This document shows positions 23,461 to 33,066 of a stretch of DNA of 64,000 nt, in pieces. The stretch comes from Apoderus coryli. Taxonomy: Eukaryota > Arthropoda > Insecta > Coleoptera > Attelabidae. Location of the stretch: assembly GCA_911728435.2 (NCBI GenBank), contig OU452208.1, forward strand, positions 5,704,001 through 5,768,000, in the 5' to 3' direction. A model generated the notes under the pieces. That model did not search any database. It was not told the origin of the DNA and was given only the letters and a program-made list of their open reading frames with translations. Position 1 is the stretch's first letter, and each line of letters starts with the position of its first letter. The translations under genes and the position numbers were made by a program.

Positions 23461-24172
23461 TTTGGTATCTACAAAGTAAAAAATTATCTTATCGAATACT
23501 CCTCATTTCTTTTAACGCAGATAGGTACCTATAGCCTTGTGTGTACTCAAGAACGTAGGGTTCTGACTTTTTCCCGCAATTAAGTTAGTGGCGCCAAAAC
23601 CCACCCCACTTATATACCTGTTGTTTCTAGCCTTTGAGTATTGTGTGGGAGTCTAAAATTTGTCACTGAGCTAGCGGAACGTTATTGCTGCTCTCTTGCC
23701 ACAGAAGAAAAGAAAAGAAAAAATATAATGAAGAAACAGGGCTAAGCATTTAGAGATTGTGTGAAAATCTACCATTCAACAAGTTTTAAAAGAAAATACA
23801 ATATATTTAATTGGAATGAATGTCCATTCTCCAATTAAGTAGACTCAAGCATTTTAACTCCCAGTAGGTACTTTCTCGATAACTTAGATAATACTGCCAA
23901 ACTGACACCAATTTTAAATCGCTCAATTCAGAAGAATTGCCTTTTTAGGTAAGGGAATATCTTTAGCATACTTCCAAGGTCTAAATTATTATTGCTTCAT
24001 GCTCATTTGACGATCAAATGGCACTAGTGCCATAGAATATCGGAATATCTACTTTACTAAAGTAAAATATCAAACTGTTCCGCTGTTGTTCACAAATCCT
24101 ATATTACTCATCCTCGATATAATTTGTTTTATACTATTCCTTCTAAATTATCTACACATTTTATTTGTTCAG
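23461..24172. other. intron or upstream spacer of the sidestep-like gene
   Basis: AT-rich sequence between Crypton copy 1 and the first visible exon, ending in the acceptor TTTTATTTGTTCAG (24171-24172 AG). No coding frame or repeat recognised. Confidence 0.5.
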
Positions 24173-24303
24173 ATACTCCAGAGGCCAGAATTGTTCTCGG
24201 ATCATCATTGAATGCAGACGCTGTCCGAGAAGGTACTGACGTATACTTTGATTGCAAAATAAAAGCACATCCAGCAGTATACAAAACGGAATGGAGGCAT
24301 AAT
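24173..24303 (+). CDS. sidestep-like gene, exon A (first half of an Ig domain)
   Basis: Bounded by acceptor TTGTTCAG and donor AAT|GTAAGT. In the split-codon frame it encodes TPEARIVLGSSLNADAVREG and TDVYFDCKIKAHPAVY plus KTEWRHN. FDC supplies the B-strand Cys and TEW the core Trp of a C2/I-type immunoglobulin domain. It ends in phase 0 and joins exon B. The wording closely follows the Sidestep family of insect neuronal adhesion receptors (EGTDVYFDC, YKxEWRHNG), which guide motor axons and bind Beat proteins. The start phase (AT left over) shows that at least one exon, with signal peptide and first Ig domains, lies upstream; none was found in this window. Confidence 0.88.
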
Positions 24304-24418
24304 GTAAGTGAATCTATCTAAAAAAACAATGGCATATAGTTTGAGCCTTGGCAACACGTATTGTTGTTAGGCGTCAGCTGTATACTAGAATACTAATGTT
24401 ATAGTTACTTTTTTCCAG

Positions 24419-24578
24419 GGTAAACAACTGAATATAAAAGTAAATACTGGCATAATCGTCAGCAACCAAAGTCTGGTTCTTCAGGGTGTATCAAGGGCAA
24501 CAGCTGGAAATTACACTTGTGTTGGCTACAATACTGAAGGCGATGGAGAAAGCAATGCGTTTTATCTAAACGTGATGT
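24419..24578 (+). CDS. sidestep-like gene, exon B (second half of an Ig domain)
   Basis: Acceptor TTTTTTCCAG|GG, donor GATGT|GTAAGG. Encodes [40 protein letters not shown] and [19 protein letters not shown] provides the F-strand Tyr and Cys that pair with the Cys of exon A. Phase 0 at the start and phase 1 at the end (last base T joins AC of exon C to give Tyr). The intron from exon A is only 115 bp. No stops or frameshifts: the exon looks under selection, unlike its surroundings. Confidence 0.9.
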
Positions 24579-24694
24579 GTAAGGCTTCATTACATTTATG
24601 TATTTTTAATTAATATTTTAAAAATCTCGAAATTGCACAGGTTTTGGTTTTTAGTGAACTAAAAGTAAGTCAACAATTTTATCGTTGTTTCTAG

Positions 24695-24988
24695 ACACCC
24701 CCACCTGTAAACCAGACCAAACACGAATATATGGAGTAGCAAAACAAGAACGCGCCGAAATTGTTTGTCAAGTGGACGCCAATCCGATTGATGTGACGTT
24801 TCGATGGACCTTCAACAATTCAGCCGATTCCGTAGATGTTTCTGCGACGCATATCGCAAAAAGTGGGACATCTAGTATCGTGTCTTATACGCCAATCACA
24901 GAATTGGATTACGGTACGCTTCTGTGTTATGCAAGTAATCGAATTGGGATGCAGAAAGTACCATGTGTCTTTCATATTATTGCGGCAG
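24695..24988 (+). CDS. sidestep-like gene, exon C (complete Ig domain)
   Basis: Acceptor GTTTCTAG|AC, donor GGCAG|GTAAGA, phase 1 at both ends, so it is a whole-domain exon. Encodes TPTCKPDQTRIYGVAKQERA, EIVCQVDANPIDVTFRWTFN, NSADSVDVSATHIAKSGTSS, IVSYTPITELDYGTLLCYAS and NRIGMQKVPCVFHIIAAG. IVCQVDANP (first Cys), FRWTFNNS (Trp) and DYGTLLCYASN (second Cys) are the Ig hallmarks; the phrase PCVFHIIAAG at the end is typical of Sidestep-family proteins. An NNS glycosylation sequon is present. The next exon lies about 20.7 kb downstream. Confidence 0.92.
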
Positions 24989-25111
24989 GTAAGAGTTGCA
25001 GCATTTATTAGTTTAGTTGGGGTTTATCACTATTTGTTGTTGTAACTTTTGATTCAAACTTCCCATTCTACTCTTCCTACACACCACTAAAGTTGACTAA
25101 GGCACGATATA

Positions 25112-27347
25112 CACCCTGTTTCATTAATATTGCAAAAAAATTTAGGATGAGTTTCCTTGCTTAAAAATAAGAAAAAAAGTTCATGTGAACCTGTGTCCGA
25201 AAATGCTTTGTTTCGAAGATACAGGGTGTTAAAATTTTATTTATTTTTTTGGTTTTTGTAAATAACTTTTGACATAATTGGAATATTTTAATAAAAATTA
25301 GTATGTAGGGGTTTTTTGACATGAGAAATTTAATTTTGATATTAGTTTGGCGTTTTCTTGTAAGTGGCGCCACCTACATATGTTTTCACCTATTTAAAGA
25401 GTCATAACTTTTTTAATCGTACTTCTTTTTATTTCTAAGAATAAAAATGGATTTATCTATCAGTTTTTCCGCAAAACATGCATACTTGGTAGAAGTCGCT
25501 ACGAGCAACCGTTCTCGAGGTATTTAGATTTGAAAAAGTCAATGCCTGTAATTTTAAAAGGTAATATTTATGTATTATAAATTTTCTTTTATCTTAGAAA
25601 AGTGTTTTAAGGTTAATTGTTATTTATTGTAAGTAATAAATTTAAACGCATTTTGTCACAAAAGATTTAGCAATAGTTATTTGTCTTAAATTTTCGAAAC
25701 ATAATAATACAATAACGATTTTTCTGGAAAAGGCAAAAACGCAAAGGTTTTATTATTATCTTTTTTTATTTATCAATATTAATCATAAGGGCGTTTAAAA
25801 AAACGAACGTTTAACAAAAATGCTGTGAAACAGTCAGCTACTAAAATAATAATAACAATAATAACAATAACTGACATTAACAATTTTGTAAGAAAAATAT
25901 TTAAGAAATGACAATCTCATTAAAAAGTCCTTTGTTTAAATTACAAGAGTTGTTCAAAATGTGAACCCCCAACTGTAATACGACGCATTGATTGGCGAAC
26001 GCGTTCAAATATTCCGGGTGTGTGTCTAATTGTTTCACAGGATGCAATGATGTGGTTTCTTAATTCCTCCACAGTTTCTATTGGGGTCGTATAAACCAAA
26101 TGTTTAAGGTGACCCCAAAGGAAAAAATCCAATGAATTTAGGTCCGGAGACCTCGGGGGCCAGGGTTGTGCTCCTCCTCGACCGATCCAACGATTTGGAT
26201 ACACAGTATTTAAATATTCCCGCGCAACTAAACTGAAATGTGGAGGAGCGCCATCGTGCATGAAATACATTTGCAATCTCAATTGTAGTGGGACATCTAA
26301 AAGTATGGGTAATACATCTTCAAGAAAACGACGATAAACTTCTCCAGTAAGCCTCGGTTGTAAAAAATATGGGCCTATCAAATGGTCTTCAATAATCCCC
26401 ACCCAAACGTTAAGTGAAAACTGGTGTTGATGACGGCCTTCTAAAATTGCATGTGGGTTTTCACCTGCCCATACATGATTGTTGTGGAAATTAATTATGG
26501 CTTCTCTGGAGAAATTTGCCTCATCGGTGAATAATATTCGTCCTAAAAAATGTGGATTTTCTCCAAGTTTTTGTTGCATCCATCGACAAAAATCTACTCT
26601 TAGGGGAAAATCTGTGGGTAAGAGTGCCTGTACACGCTGGATGTGATAAGGGTATAAGAGATTGTTCTTTAAAATTCTGAAAACTGTTGAAGCACTTACA
26701 TTTACGTTTAAAGCACGATTCATATTTAAAGCAATCTTTCTGGTACTTGTTGTAGGAGTTTCTTCAATCTGATGAAGCACATGTTCTTCTACCTGTGGAG
26801 TTGCTGCTGTGCGGGGCCTCCCGTTTTCAGCGGTTTGTTTTTGAAAACTTCCATTTTCATGAAGACGTTGATGGAGACGAGAAAACATCGTATGATACGG
26901 GATGACACGATTAGGGTATTTTTCTTCATAAAGACGTCTAGCTGCTAATGAATTACCGTTGGCCAGGCCATAAACGAAATGCATATCGCACATTTCACTA
27001 TTTGTGTAATTCATTTTGAAAAGCTTAACCAACTTAATAATTAAATACTTGACTAATCAATGTCAATATGAGATGCATTAAAATGTTTTTTTTTTCAGTT
27101 GTCATTTGTTATTTGCTTTCTATTGCCATGACAAATCATAGCACACTCGATGAAAAAAGTGAACATTTACTTTTGCGCAATCAGTTACTGTGCGCTTTAA
27201 ATAATTTACACAAAATAAATAAAATTTTAACACCCTGTATCTTCGAAACAAAGCATTTTCGGACACAGGTTCACATGAACTTTTTTTCTTATTTTTAAGC
27301 AAGGAAACTCATCCTAAATTTTTTTGCAATATTAATGAAACACCCTG
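25112..27347 (-). mobile_element. DD41D Tc1/mariner-superfamily element E1 (2.24 kb)
   Basis: Flanked by TA at 25110-25111 and 27348-27349. Long inverted repeats (about 130 bp: 25112-25243 and 27216-27347) are near identical (TTTCATTAATATTGC, GTTCATGTGAACCTGTGTCC, GTTAAAATTTTATTTATTTT). Each contains a second CAGGGTG pointing inward (25222-25228; rc 27231-27237), about 110 bp from the tip. At the right tip the sequence is CAGGGTG in element orientation, but at the left it is CACCCTG, the exact reverse. It carries an intact transposase on the minus strand. It sits in the large intron of the sidestep-like gene. Confidence 0.9.
25941..27014 (-). CDS. intact DD41D transposase of E1 (357 aa)
   Basis: Cut-and-paste transposase acting in the nucleus on the element's own inverted repeats. 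ATG at 27014 (MNYTNSEMCDMHFVYG) is preferred over an upstream TTG at 27032. Residues about 1-110: helix-turn-helix region (GNSLAARRLYEEKYPNR; TPTTSTRKIALNMNRALN; ASTVFRILKNN). Catalytic core: FTDEANF (first Asp), MHDGAPPHF (second Asp), WPPRSPDLNSLDFFLWG (third Asp). I count 41 residues between the Asp of HDG and the Asp of SLDFF, hence DD41D, as in VISITOR/rosa-like families. It ends GGSHFEQLL. No stop or shift, so it is potentially active. Lies on the antisense strand of the host intron. Confidence 0.93.
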   Translation of the reverse strand: MNYTNSEMCDMHFVYGLANGNSLAARRLYEEKYPNRVIPYHTMFSRLHQRLHENGSFQKQTAENGRPRTAATPQVEEHVLHQIEETPTTSTRKIALNMNRALNVNVSASTVFRILKNNLLYPYHIQRVQALLPTDFPLRVDFCRWMQQKLGENPHFLGRILFTDEANFSREAIINFHNNHVWAGENPHAILEGRHQHQFSLNVWVGIIEDHLIGPYFLQPRLTGEVYRRFLEDVLPILLDVPLQLRLQMYFMHDGAPPHFSLVAREYLNTVYPNRWIGRGGAQPWPPRSPDLNSLDFFLWGHLKHLVYTTPIETVEELRNHIIASCETIRHTPGIFERVRQSMRRITVGGSHFEQLL

Positions 27348-27405
27348 TATAATAATCATAATTATTTATTTCCAAAAACGAAAACTTTACATGAAAAATC
27401 AAATA

Positions 27406-27648
27406 CAGTCGACACTGTATAATGTACTCGTATGTATGGCTCGTATGTTATTTAGCAATTTCTCAAAACTGCACAAATTACGATATTCTTATGTAATGTG
27501 TACGTAGTTTCTGTATGTATTTAAACTTTCAAATGTTTAATAAAATCTTTTCTAATTAAATTTTCCGATTTTTTTTGTTGCTTGTTGAATTTTCTATAGT
27601 GCAATTCCGGTAGACATTTTGGTCTTTCACTATATAGAGGTTCGACTG
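27406..27648. mobile_element. pogo/Tigger-like MITE remnant (243 bp)
   Basis: Left end TA|CAGTCGACACTGTATAATG, right end (rc) TA|CAGTCGAACCTCTATATAG; TA at 27404-27405 and 27649-27650. The CAGTCGAACCTCTATATA type of terminus is familiar from pogo/Tigger-like elements. Non-coding, TIRs imperfect. Confidence 0.6.
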
Positions 27649-27678
27649 TATTTGAATTTGTGTTAGATGGAGAAAATT

Positions 27679-27731
27679 GTATCAAAACTGAAGAAGTTAC
27701 TAATCAGTAACGAAACGTCGTTGTTGATATC
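27679..27731 (+). ncRNA. hammerhead-like motif 2
   Basis: Plus strand: TATCAA (stem I), CTGAAGA at 27688-27694 (core C3-A9, where position 7 may vary), a perfect 6-bp stem II GTTACT/AGTAAC (27696-27711), GAAA at 27712-27715, tiny stem III C-GTC-G, triplet GTT, then TTGATA pairing with TATCAA. An extra A before stem II and an AA/G internal loop in stem I weaken it. This is the CTGAAGA...CGAAACGT motif common in animal repeats; self-cleavage is unproven. Confidence 0.35.
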
Positions 27732-27924
27732 AGTTTATTTAATTAATTTGACGAGAAGATAACTGGATATTGTTTTTGTTTAAAAAAGTTTTGAAAATTT
27801 TTTTTTTTATAAAAACACCCAAAGAAAAATTCAACTGGAAAAATTAGGAATACGGTTCTGGAATAAACAAAGTAAAAAAATATAGTATTATTCCCCATAT
27901 CATATAATTAAAATACAATATTCT

Positions 27925-27994
27925 CAAAGAGGGTACTGCGGCGTCATTGATTGAGCGTTCGCTTCGCATGAGGAAGGTTTTGGGTTCGAATACC
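27925..27994 (+). repeat. tRNA-Ala-like SINE head (or decayed tRNA)
   Basis: The segment reads TTGATTGAGCGTTCGCTTCG, CATGAGGAAGG, then GGGTTCGAATACC. This parallels tRNA-Ala: D-arm end with GAGCG, anticodon loop TTCGCAT (CGC), and a T-arm/B-box GGTTCGAATACC. The 5' acceptor does not pair with a 3' partner because the CCC element 2 enters right after TACC. After that element the sequence continues CCAGGTCTGGC and then a non-LTR tail, which favours a SINE over a real tRNA gene. Confidence 0.5.
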
Positions 27995-29008
27995 CCCCGT
28001 AAACACATATACGTAAATTAAACGTTGATTCAACGTGTCAGTCGTTGATAATTGGTCTTACGTTAGAAAAGTGACGGTTTATTTTAAGTCTAATTTTACA
28101 CCGTTCAGTTTAAACGTTATAGACATGTGTTTTTATTATCTAAATACAACTACGTGCATTAATTATGTTTAATTAACATTGTATATGTATTATAAATAAA
28201 CGATAAAATAAAAACTTTTGTTTTAGGTGTTTTTTAAACGCGTGTCAAACATTGTCAAAATTAAAAACGTTTTTAAAACGTTCTTTATGTAATTTATAAT
28301 AAACCGGTATTGTTGGATGTAAATATGCAAAAATCCGTTTGTTTTTTGTTTGTGTTATTCAATATTTTTATATAAAATATTGTCAAAAAGAAATTACAAA
28401 AATTATTCGATACAACGTAAGTTTCGGCGACAGAAAGCGGCATAGTTCGCCGAAACCTGCATTATTGTATCGTATAATTTCGTAAGTTATATTTGACCAC
28501 AATATTTAATATTAAAAAACACCCAAATGTTTATATTTTTTGGTTTAACTATTTAACAAAAAGGGCATTATTTTTTCATCAAACTTTTGTATCAACTCAA
28601 CAATGGAAATCTGGTAGTTTTAATGATTTATTCCATACATTTTATCAACGTATATTTCACGTTACTAAAATATATAAAAGCAACTTTAAATAACGTGAAA
28701 TCAAACGTTATTTAAATATTTCTAAAACGCGTAATTAATACGATTACACAAACGTTTTTTTAAAGTTAATTATTCACATTTATTTTAGAATCGTATAAAT
28801 AACGTTTGATTTCACAGTTGAATATATATACATAAATACGTTCAATACACGTTTTTTTTAAAGCATTTAACTAACGTTTCGTTATTCGTGTTCTGTAACG
28901 TGAAAAAGTGCGACATATCAAAGTCAAATGTACGTATCTAATGTACCTTTTTCTGGAAGGGTGTTTTGTAATGATAAACGTTAAATAAACGTATGTGTGT
29001 TTACTGGG
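27995..29008. mobile_element. CCC-ended TIR element 2 (1.0 kb)
   Basis: Begins CCCCGTAAACACATATACGT and ends with the inverse of CCCAGTAAACACACATACGT, with CC on both sides (27993-27994, 29009-29010). The inside is packed with AACGTT/AAACGT/AACGTG words in both orientations (28017, 28100, 28260, 28690, 28740, 28800, 28870, 28975) and a central imperfect hairpin at about 28408-28475 (GTTTCGGCGA ... TCGCCGAAAC). No coding frame. Architecture matches CCC element 1 (CCC tip, CC flanks, reiterated subterminal words) although the words differ. Confidence 0.75.
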
Positions 29009-29019
29009 CCAGGTCTGGC

Positions 29020-29786
29020 AATTATAAATAAATAAATCATTTATTGCACAAATATAAAATACAAAAATAAAACATACATTGCGATATTACAATTTGTAAT
29101 CTACCTATCCAACTTTTCCAAAAGGTAAGAGATTTGGCTCAAGGCCATTCTTCCACTCTACCTATATTTCCAACACAACTAATTAATTCACAATAAATAC
29201 AATAAAGTAGCAAAAGAATACAAAAACAGTTCAATTAAATTACATTAAAAAACAAAACGGAGCATCTTTAAATTATCTTGAAATTGCCTAGGTGGCAATT
29301 GCAGTAAGTTACAGTACCTGTTCAATTAATATGGTGCAGCATATGAAAAGCAACCCTCAAATCTACTACCTGAATGCTGCGGTATGGTAAAATTGTCAAA
29401 ACGTATATTCACATTATGCACACTTGATCGCCGCCTTAATAATTCAAAAAGATATTTGGGAGTCTTCGAAGTGTCAATCCTGTACAGCATCATCATTTAC
29501 AAATATTCAGTCCTAAGATTGATCCTAGGTTCATGCAGTTGAATCAAAAAAAGTGATATATGAGCCCGGTAAGAAACGTTACAAACAAATCTAACACACG
29601 CGTTTTGAATTCTTTGAATTTTGTTTTGATTAAAGTTAGACAGAAAACGATAGTACACTTGCGAACAGTAATCTATATGCGGATATATCAGCGAGTTAAC
29701 GAGCTTCAACTTTTCAACTTAGGTCCTTCGTCAAGAATATGTTTCAAATGATGGAATGACCTAAGTCTGAAAAAACATTTTTTATA
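29020..29786 (-). mobile_element. non-LTR element T, 3' part
   Basis: The tail on the minus strand is AATAAATGATTTATTTATTT at about 29020-29045. Frame 29497-29709 reads KLVNSLIYPHIDYCSQVYYR and NKIQRIQNACVRFVCNVSYR, the region after the RT core. At 29786 it is interrupted by the long-inverted-repeat element P1 and continues at 32219. Confidence 0.8.
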
Positions 29787-29788
29787 TA

Positions 29789-32216
29789 CAGGGTGAACTA
29801 TCACTCAGTACAAAAATTTTAACTGGAGGTAGAGAAAAATAAGATTTAACAGAATCGCCTGTCAAAAAATTTCCAACATTTTTATTAAGGCTGAAAATAA
29901 TTTTTTTGTAAATCATATTAAACTCCCTTTTTACGACGCCTATGACCGCCTGCCCAACTGAAGTTTAAATTAGACATTAGTTTAAAGGTTATAATACAGC
30001 GACATGTTGCCAAGTGTATCGATTTACCGAGCATTTAAAGTAAAAAATGTATTTAGAAAATGTAGATGATTTTGACTTGCAAACATGCGAAATATTAAAT
30101 ATTATGTTAGCACCACATAACACTTGAGTGTGTTATGTGGTTAGCACCTACCTTTCGGATATTTCTAACATGCCATAAAATGATTTTTGACCTTCCTGGG
30201 GACCGCTTGGTTTTCCTCGTTCATTCTTCTTGTTTAATGTCAGGTACTCAGCGCGACGACCACGACAAGGTGAATCCCCTCCGTCAGAAAAACCCTAAAG
30301 GGTAACAAAAAACACACAAATGCAAATAACACTAGCACTTCAAAGCACTACAACAGCAAATGTTCAAAGAGGCCACTTTATTTACGCGCTTAATCACTGA
30401 ACTTTGGATACGTGCAAAAACACCAGAATTATTGCGGGTTTGATCCGCTGCCCCTCAATTTGTAGACGTAACTGCTGTTCATCACCAGTCTCCGTTTCAT
30501 AGCCAATAGTCTTCATGTAGATATAAAATTATTATTATTTTACATAAATCGTTCATGTTTTACAACAGGAACTTCTCACTCATCACAATAATAATATGTA
30601 GGCCTACAACCTATACTGTAAATTGTTGTGCTTCAAATTGATTCTTAAAGTTACGCTAATTCGGCCGATCACTTTCATCACAAAATTTAAACAAACAAAT
30701 CATAGATAGGTGTTTATTGAAACAAATTAAAAATACGGTTAATAATCTTATGGTATATACCTGCATTTATAATCTGATAAATATTTTGAGAATTTGTTTT
30801 TGCAAAGCAGCAATTTTATTATTAACGAAATCTTAAATCTTTACCTCAAAAAATATCAACAACTAACGTGTGCTTATAAATTACATTGACATACAAAAGA
30901 TATTTGACAGTTCACAATTTCCTAAAAACTAAAACATAAGTCGAATTCACTCCATGACCGATTATAACCCGTTTAACTTTTTGCATTCACGCGCCCCCGG
31001 TTATTGGCGGTTTCACCATGATGACGTCTCGCAAAAGACCATCATGACATCACAGCTAACATGTGTATGATAGCTGTGACATATTTTCTTTGCGGTTTCA
31101 CAAGAGTCCGAAACCGTCAGAAACAGTCGGGATTCTGCGCAAACTAATGATGTGACATGATCACCTACGGCTCATCTCACTTGAATTTTTTTTTTGTAAA
31201 AGGAACGTGAAACTCAACATTGTCATTAGCTAATTGGCGTGAATTCGACTAATGTTTTAGTCTTCAGGAAATTGTGAACTGTCAAATATTTTTTGTATGT
31301 CAATATAACTTTAACTTATGCACAAGTTTGTTGTTAGTAGTTATTTTTTGCTATTAACAGTAAATACTTAAGATTTCATTAATCATAAAATTGCTGCTTT
31401 GCAAAAACAAATTCCCAAAATATTTATCATATTATAATGCAGGTTTATACCGTAAGATTATTAACCGTATTTTTTATTTGTTTTAATAAACACTTATCTA
31501 TGATTTGTTTGTTTAAATTTTGTGATGAAAGTGAACGGAATTAGCGTAACTTTAAGAATCAATTTGAAGCACAATTGACGGTATAGGTTGTAGGCATACA
31601 TATTATTATTGTGATGAGTGAGAAGTTTCTGTTGTAAAACATGAACGATTTATGTAAAATAATAATAGTTTTAGATCTACATGAAGACTTGTCTATGAAC
31701 CGGAGATTGGTGATGATGAAATTCAGTGATTAAGTGCGGAAATAAAGTGAAGTTAACGGTGGCCTCTTCGAACATTTTTTTCGCTACGCGAGAAGTCGTA
31801 AAGATAACCTTTTGAATAAAATAATCGGACATTTTAGTGTGCTTGCGGCTTTTGTTTTTAGTGTAGTTGTTCAAAATGCGAAAATATCCTTTTAGCAGTT
31901 TCCAAAAGCGAAGAAGTAATGTACCATTATGCAGATGAACTTATTTATCGGGTATTTTAATTATTATTATTAACAAAACTGTTCATTTTCGCCGTCGCTA
32001 CAATTGGCAACGCCGCGAATATTAACCCTACAGCTGTTATATGTTGGAGGTCATGTTGAAAAATTATTGTCATAGGCGCCGATTTACCGGGGAAAAACGT
32101 GGATTTGCCCCATTTTGTAAACATCGAATAAAAATTCCGAAACAAATTTTTTATAGTTTTTCATGCTTCTCTGAGCACGTGGTTAAAATTTTTGTACTGA
32201 GTGATAGTTCACCCTT
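29789..32216. mobile_element. long-inverted-repeat (foldback-like) element P1, 2.43 kb
   Basis: TA at 29787-29788 and 32217-32218. Tips CAGGGTGAACTATCACTCAG and (rc) the same with the last G of CACCCTG mutated to T; the tip repeat is about 35 bp. Inside, about 30355-31050 is the imperfect inverse of about 31200-31770 (e.g. TTCAAAGAGGCCAC / GTGGCCTCTTCGAA; GCAAAGCAGCAATTTTAT / ATAAAATTGCTGCTTTGC). No transposase. A second copy is P2 at 57063-59638. It interrupts element T: RT frame ...ARNLGIIIDDNFKF... (32219 side) joins the part at 29786. Confidence 0.88.
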
Positions 32217-32218
32217 TA

Positions 32219-32932
32219 TAGAAGAACAGTGCGACACAAATTTGAAATTGTCGTCAATAATAATTCCAAGGTTACGAGCATTTCAAAACCAGTGAACAGC
32301 AACGTTATCAACGAAAACCCTATGATTCTGCTTAATATTGTTACAGTTCCGTTCATTGCCAAAACACAAAGCAAGCGTCTTATCCGGATTAATTCAGAGT
32401 CTTTGCACCAAATAGAAAACATCTTTAAATCACTATTAACAGTCACCAAAGCATTCTCCACTTGACTAAAGTGAAAAGGCAAGTAGAACTGCACATCATC
32501 CGCATACATATGAAGCTGCAGTTTTTGAATTTGAAATCCGACATCAAATGTAAAAATTGAAAAGAGAAGATGTCCCAGGGTACTACCCTGAGGAACCCCG
32601 CCCGATGTCCCCCTGAAGCCAGACATCCCCGTACTCAACTTAACTCGCAGTCTTCTATTAAATATATAGCTTTCGAACCACTTCACGGATGCAACATCGA
32701 AGCCCAGATATCTCAATTTCGCCAGAATCATTTCAAAGTTAACCAAGTCAAAAGCCTTACTTTGGTCTAATAAAATTAGGAGAACAGATTGAGACTTGTC
32801 AGGGCTGTATTGGTACTATGTTTTTTTCTGAAGCCTGACTGCTGAGAGGGCAGCATACTATGCTGCTGCAAATAATTTAGAATTTGATCACACACTAGTC
32901 GCTCAAGCATTTTGGAAAGGGCTGGTAAAATA
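32219..32932 (-). mobile_element. non-LTR element T, RT part
   Basis: Minus strand: ILPALSKMLERLVCDQI at the 5' cut (about 32932), QQSGFRKKHSTNTAL, LLDQSKAFDLVNFEMI (first Asp motif), RYLGFDVASVKWFESYI, GGVPQGSTLGHLLFSIF and catalytic MYADDVQFYLPF, then after frameshifts ARNLGIIIDDNFKFVSH. Joined with 29020-29786 it forms one 5'-truncated, frameshifted Jockey/CR1-group element interrupted by P1. Its 5' end abuts the poly(AAT) tail of element W. Confidence 0.85.
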
Positions 32933-32936
32933 TTAA

Positions 32937-33064
32937 TTATAATAATAATAATAATATATTTATTCAGTCTTAATCGTACAAAGTACATAGACACGTCTAC
33001 AATATACTACACTACAATCCATAAATAAATAAAAATACATCACGAATATAATATACAAGATACA
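32937..33064 (-). mobile_element. non-LTR element W, 3' tail
   Basis: The minus strand ends in GAATAAATATATTATTATTA, an AATAAA followed by an ATT/TAA repeat. This is the tail of the element whose coding end lies at 35156-35565 beyond E2. Confidence 0.7.
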
Positions 33065-33066
33065 TA

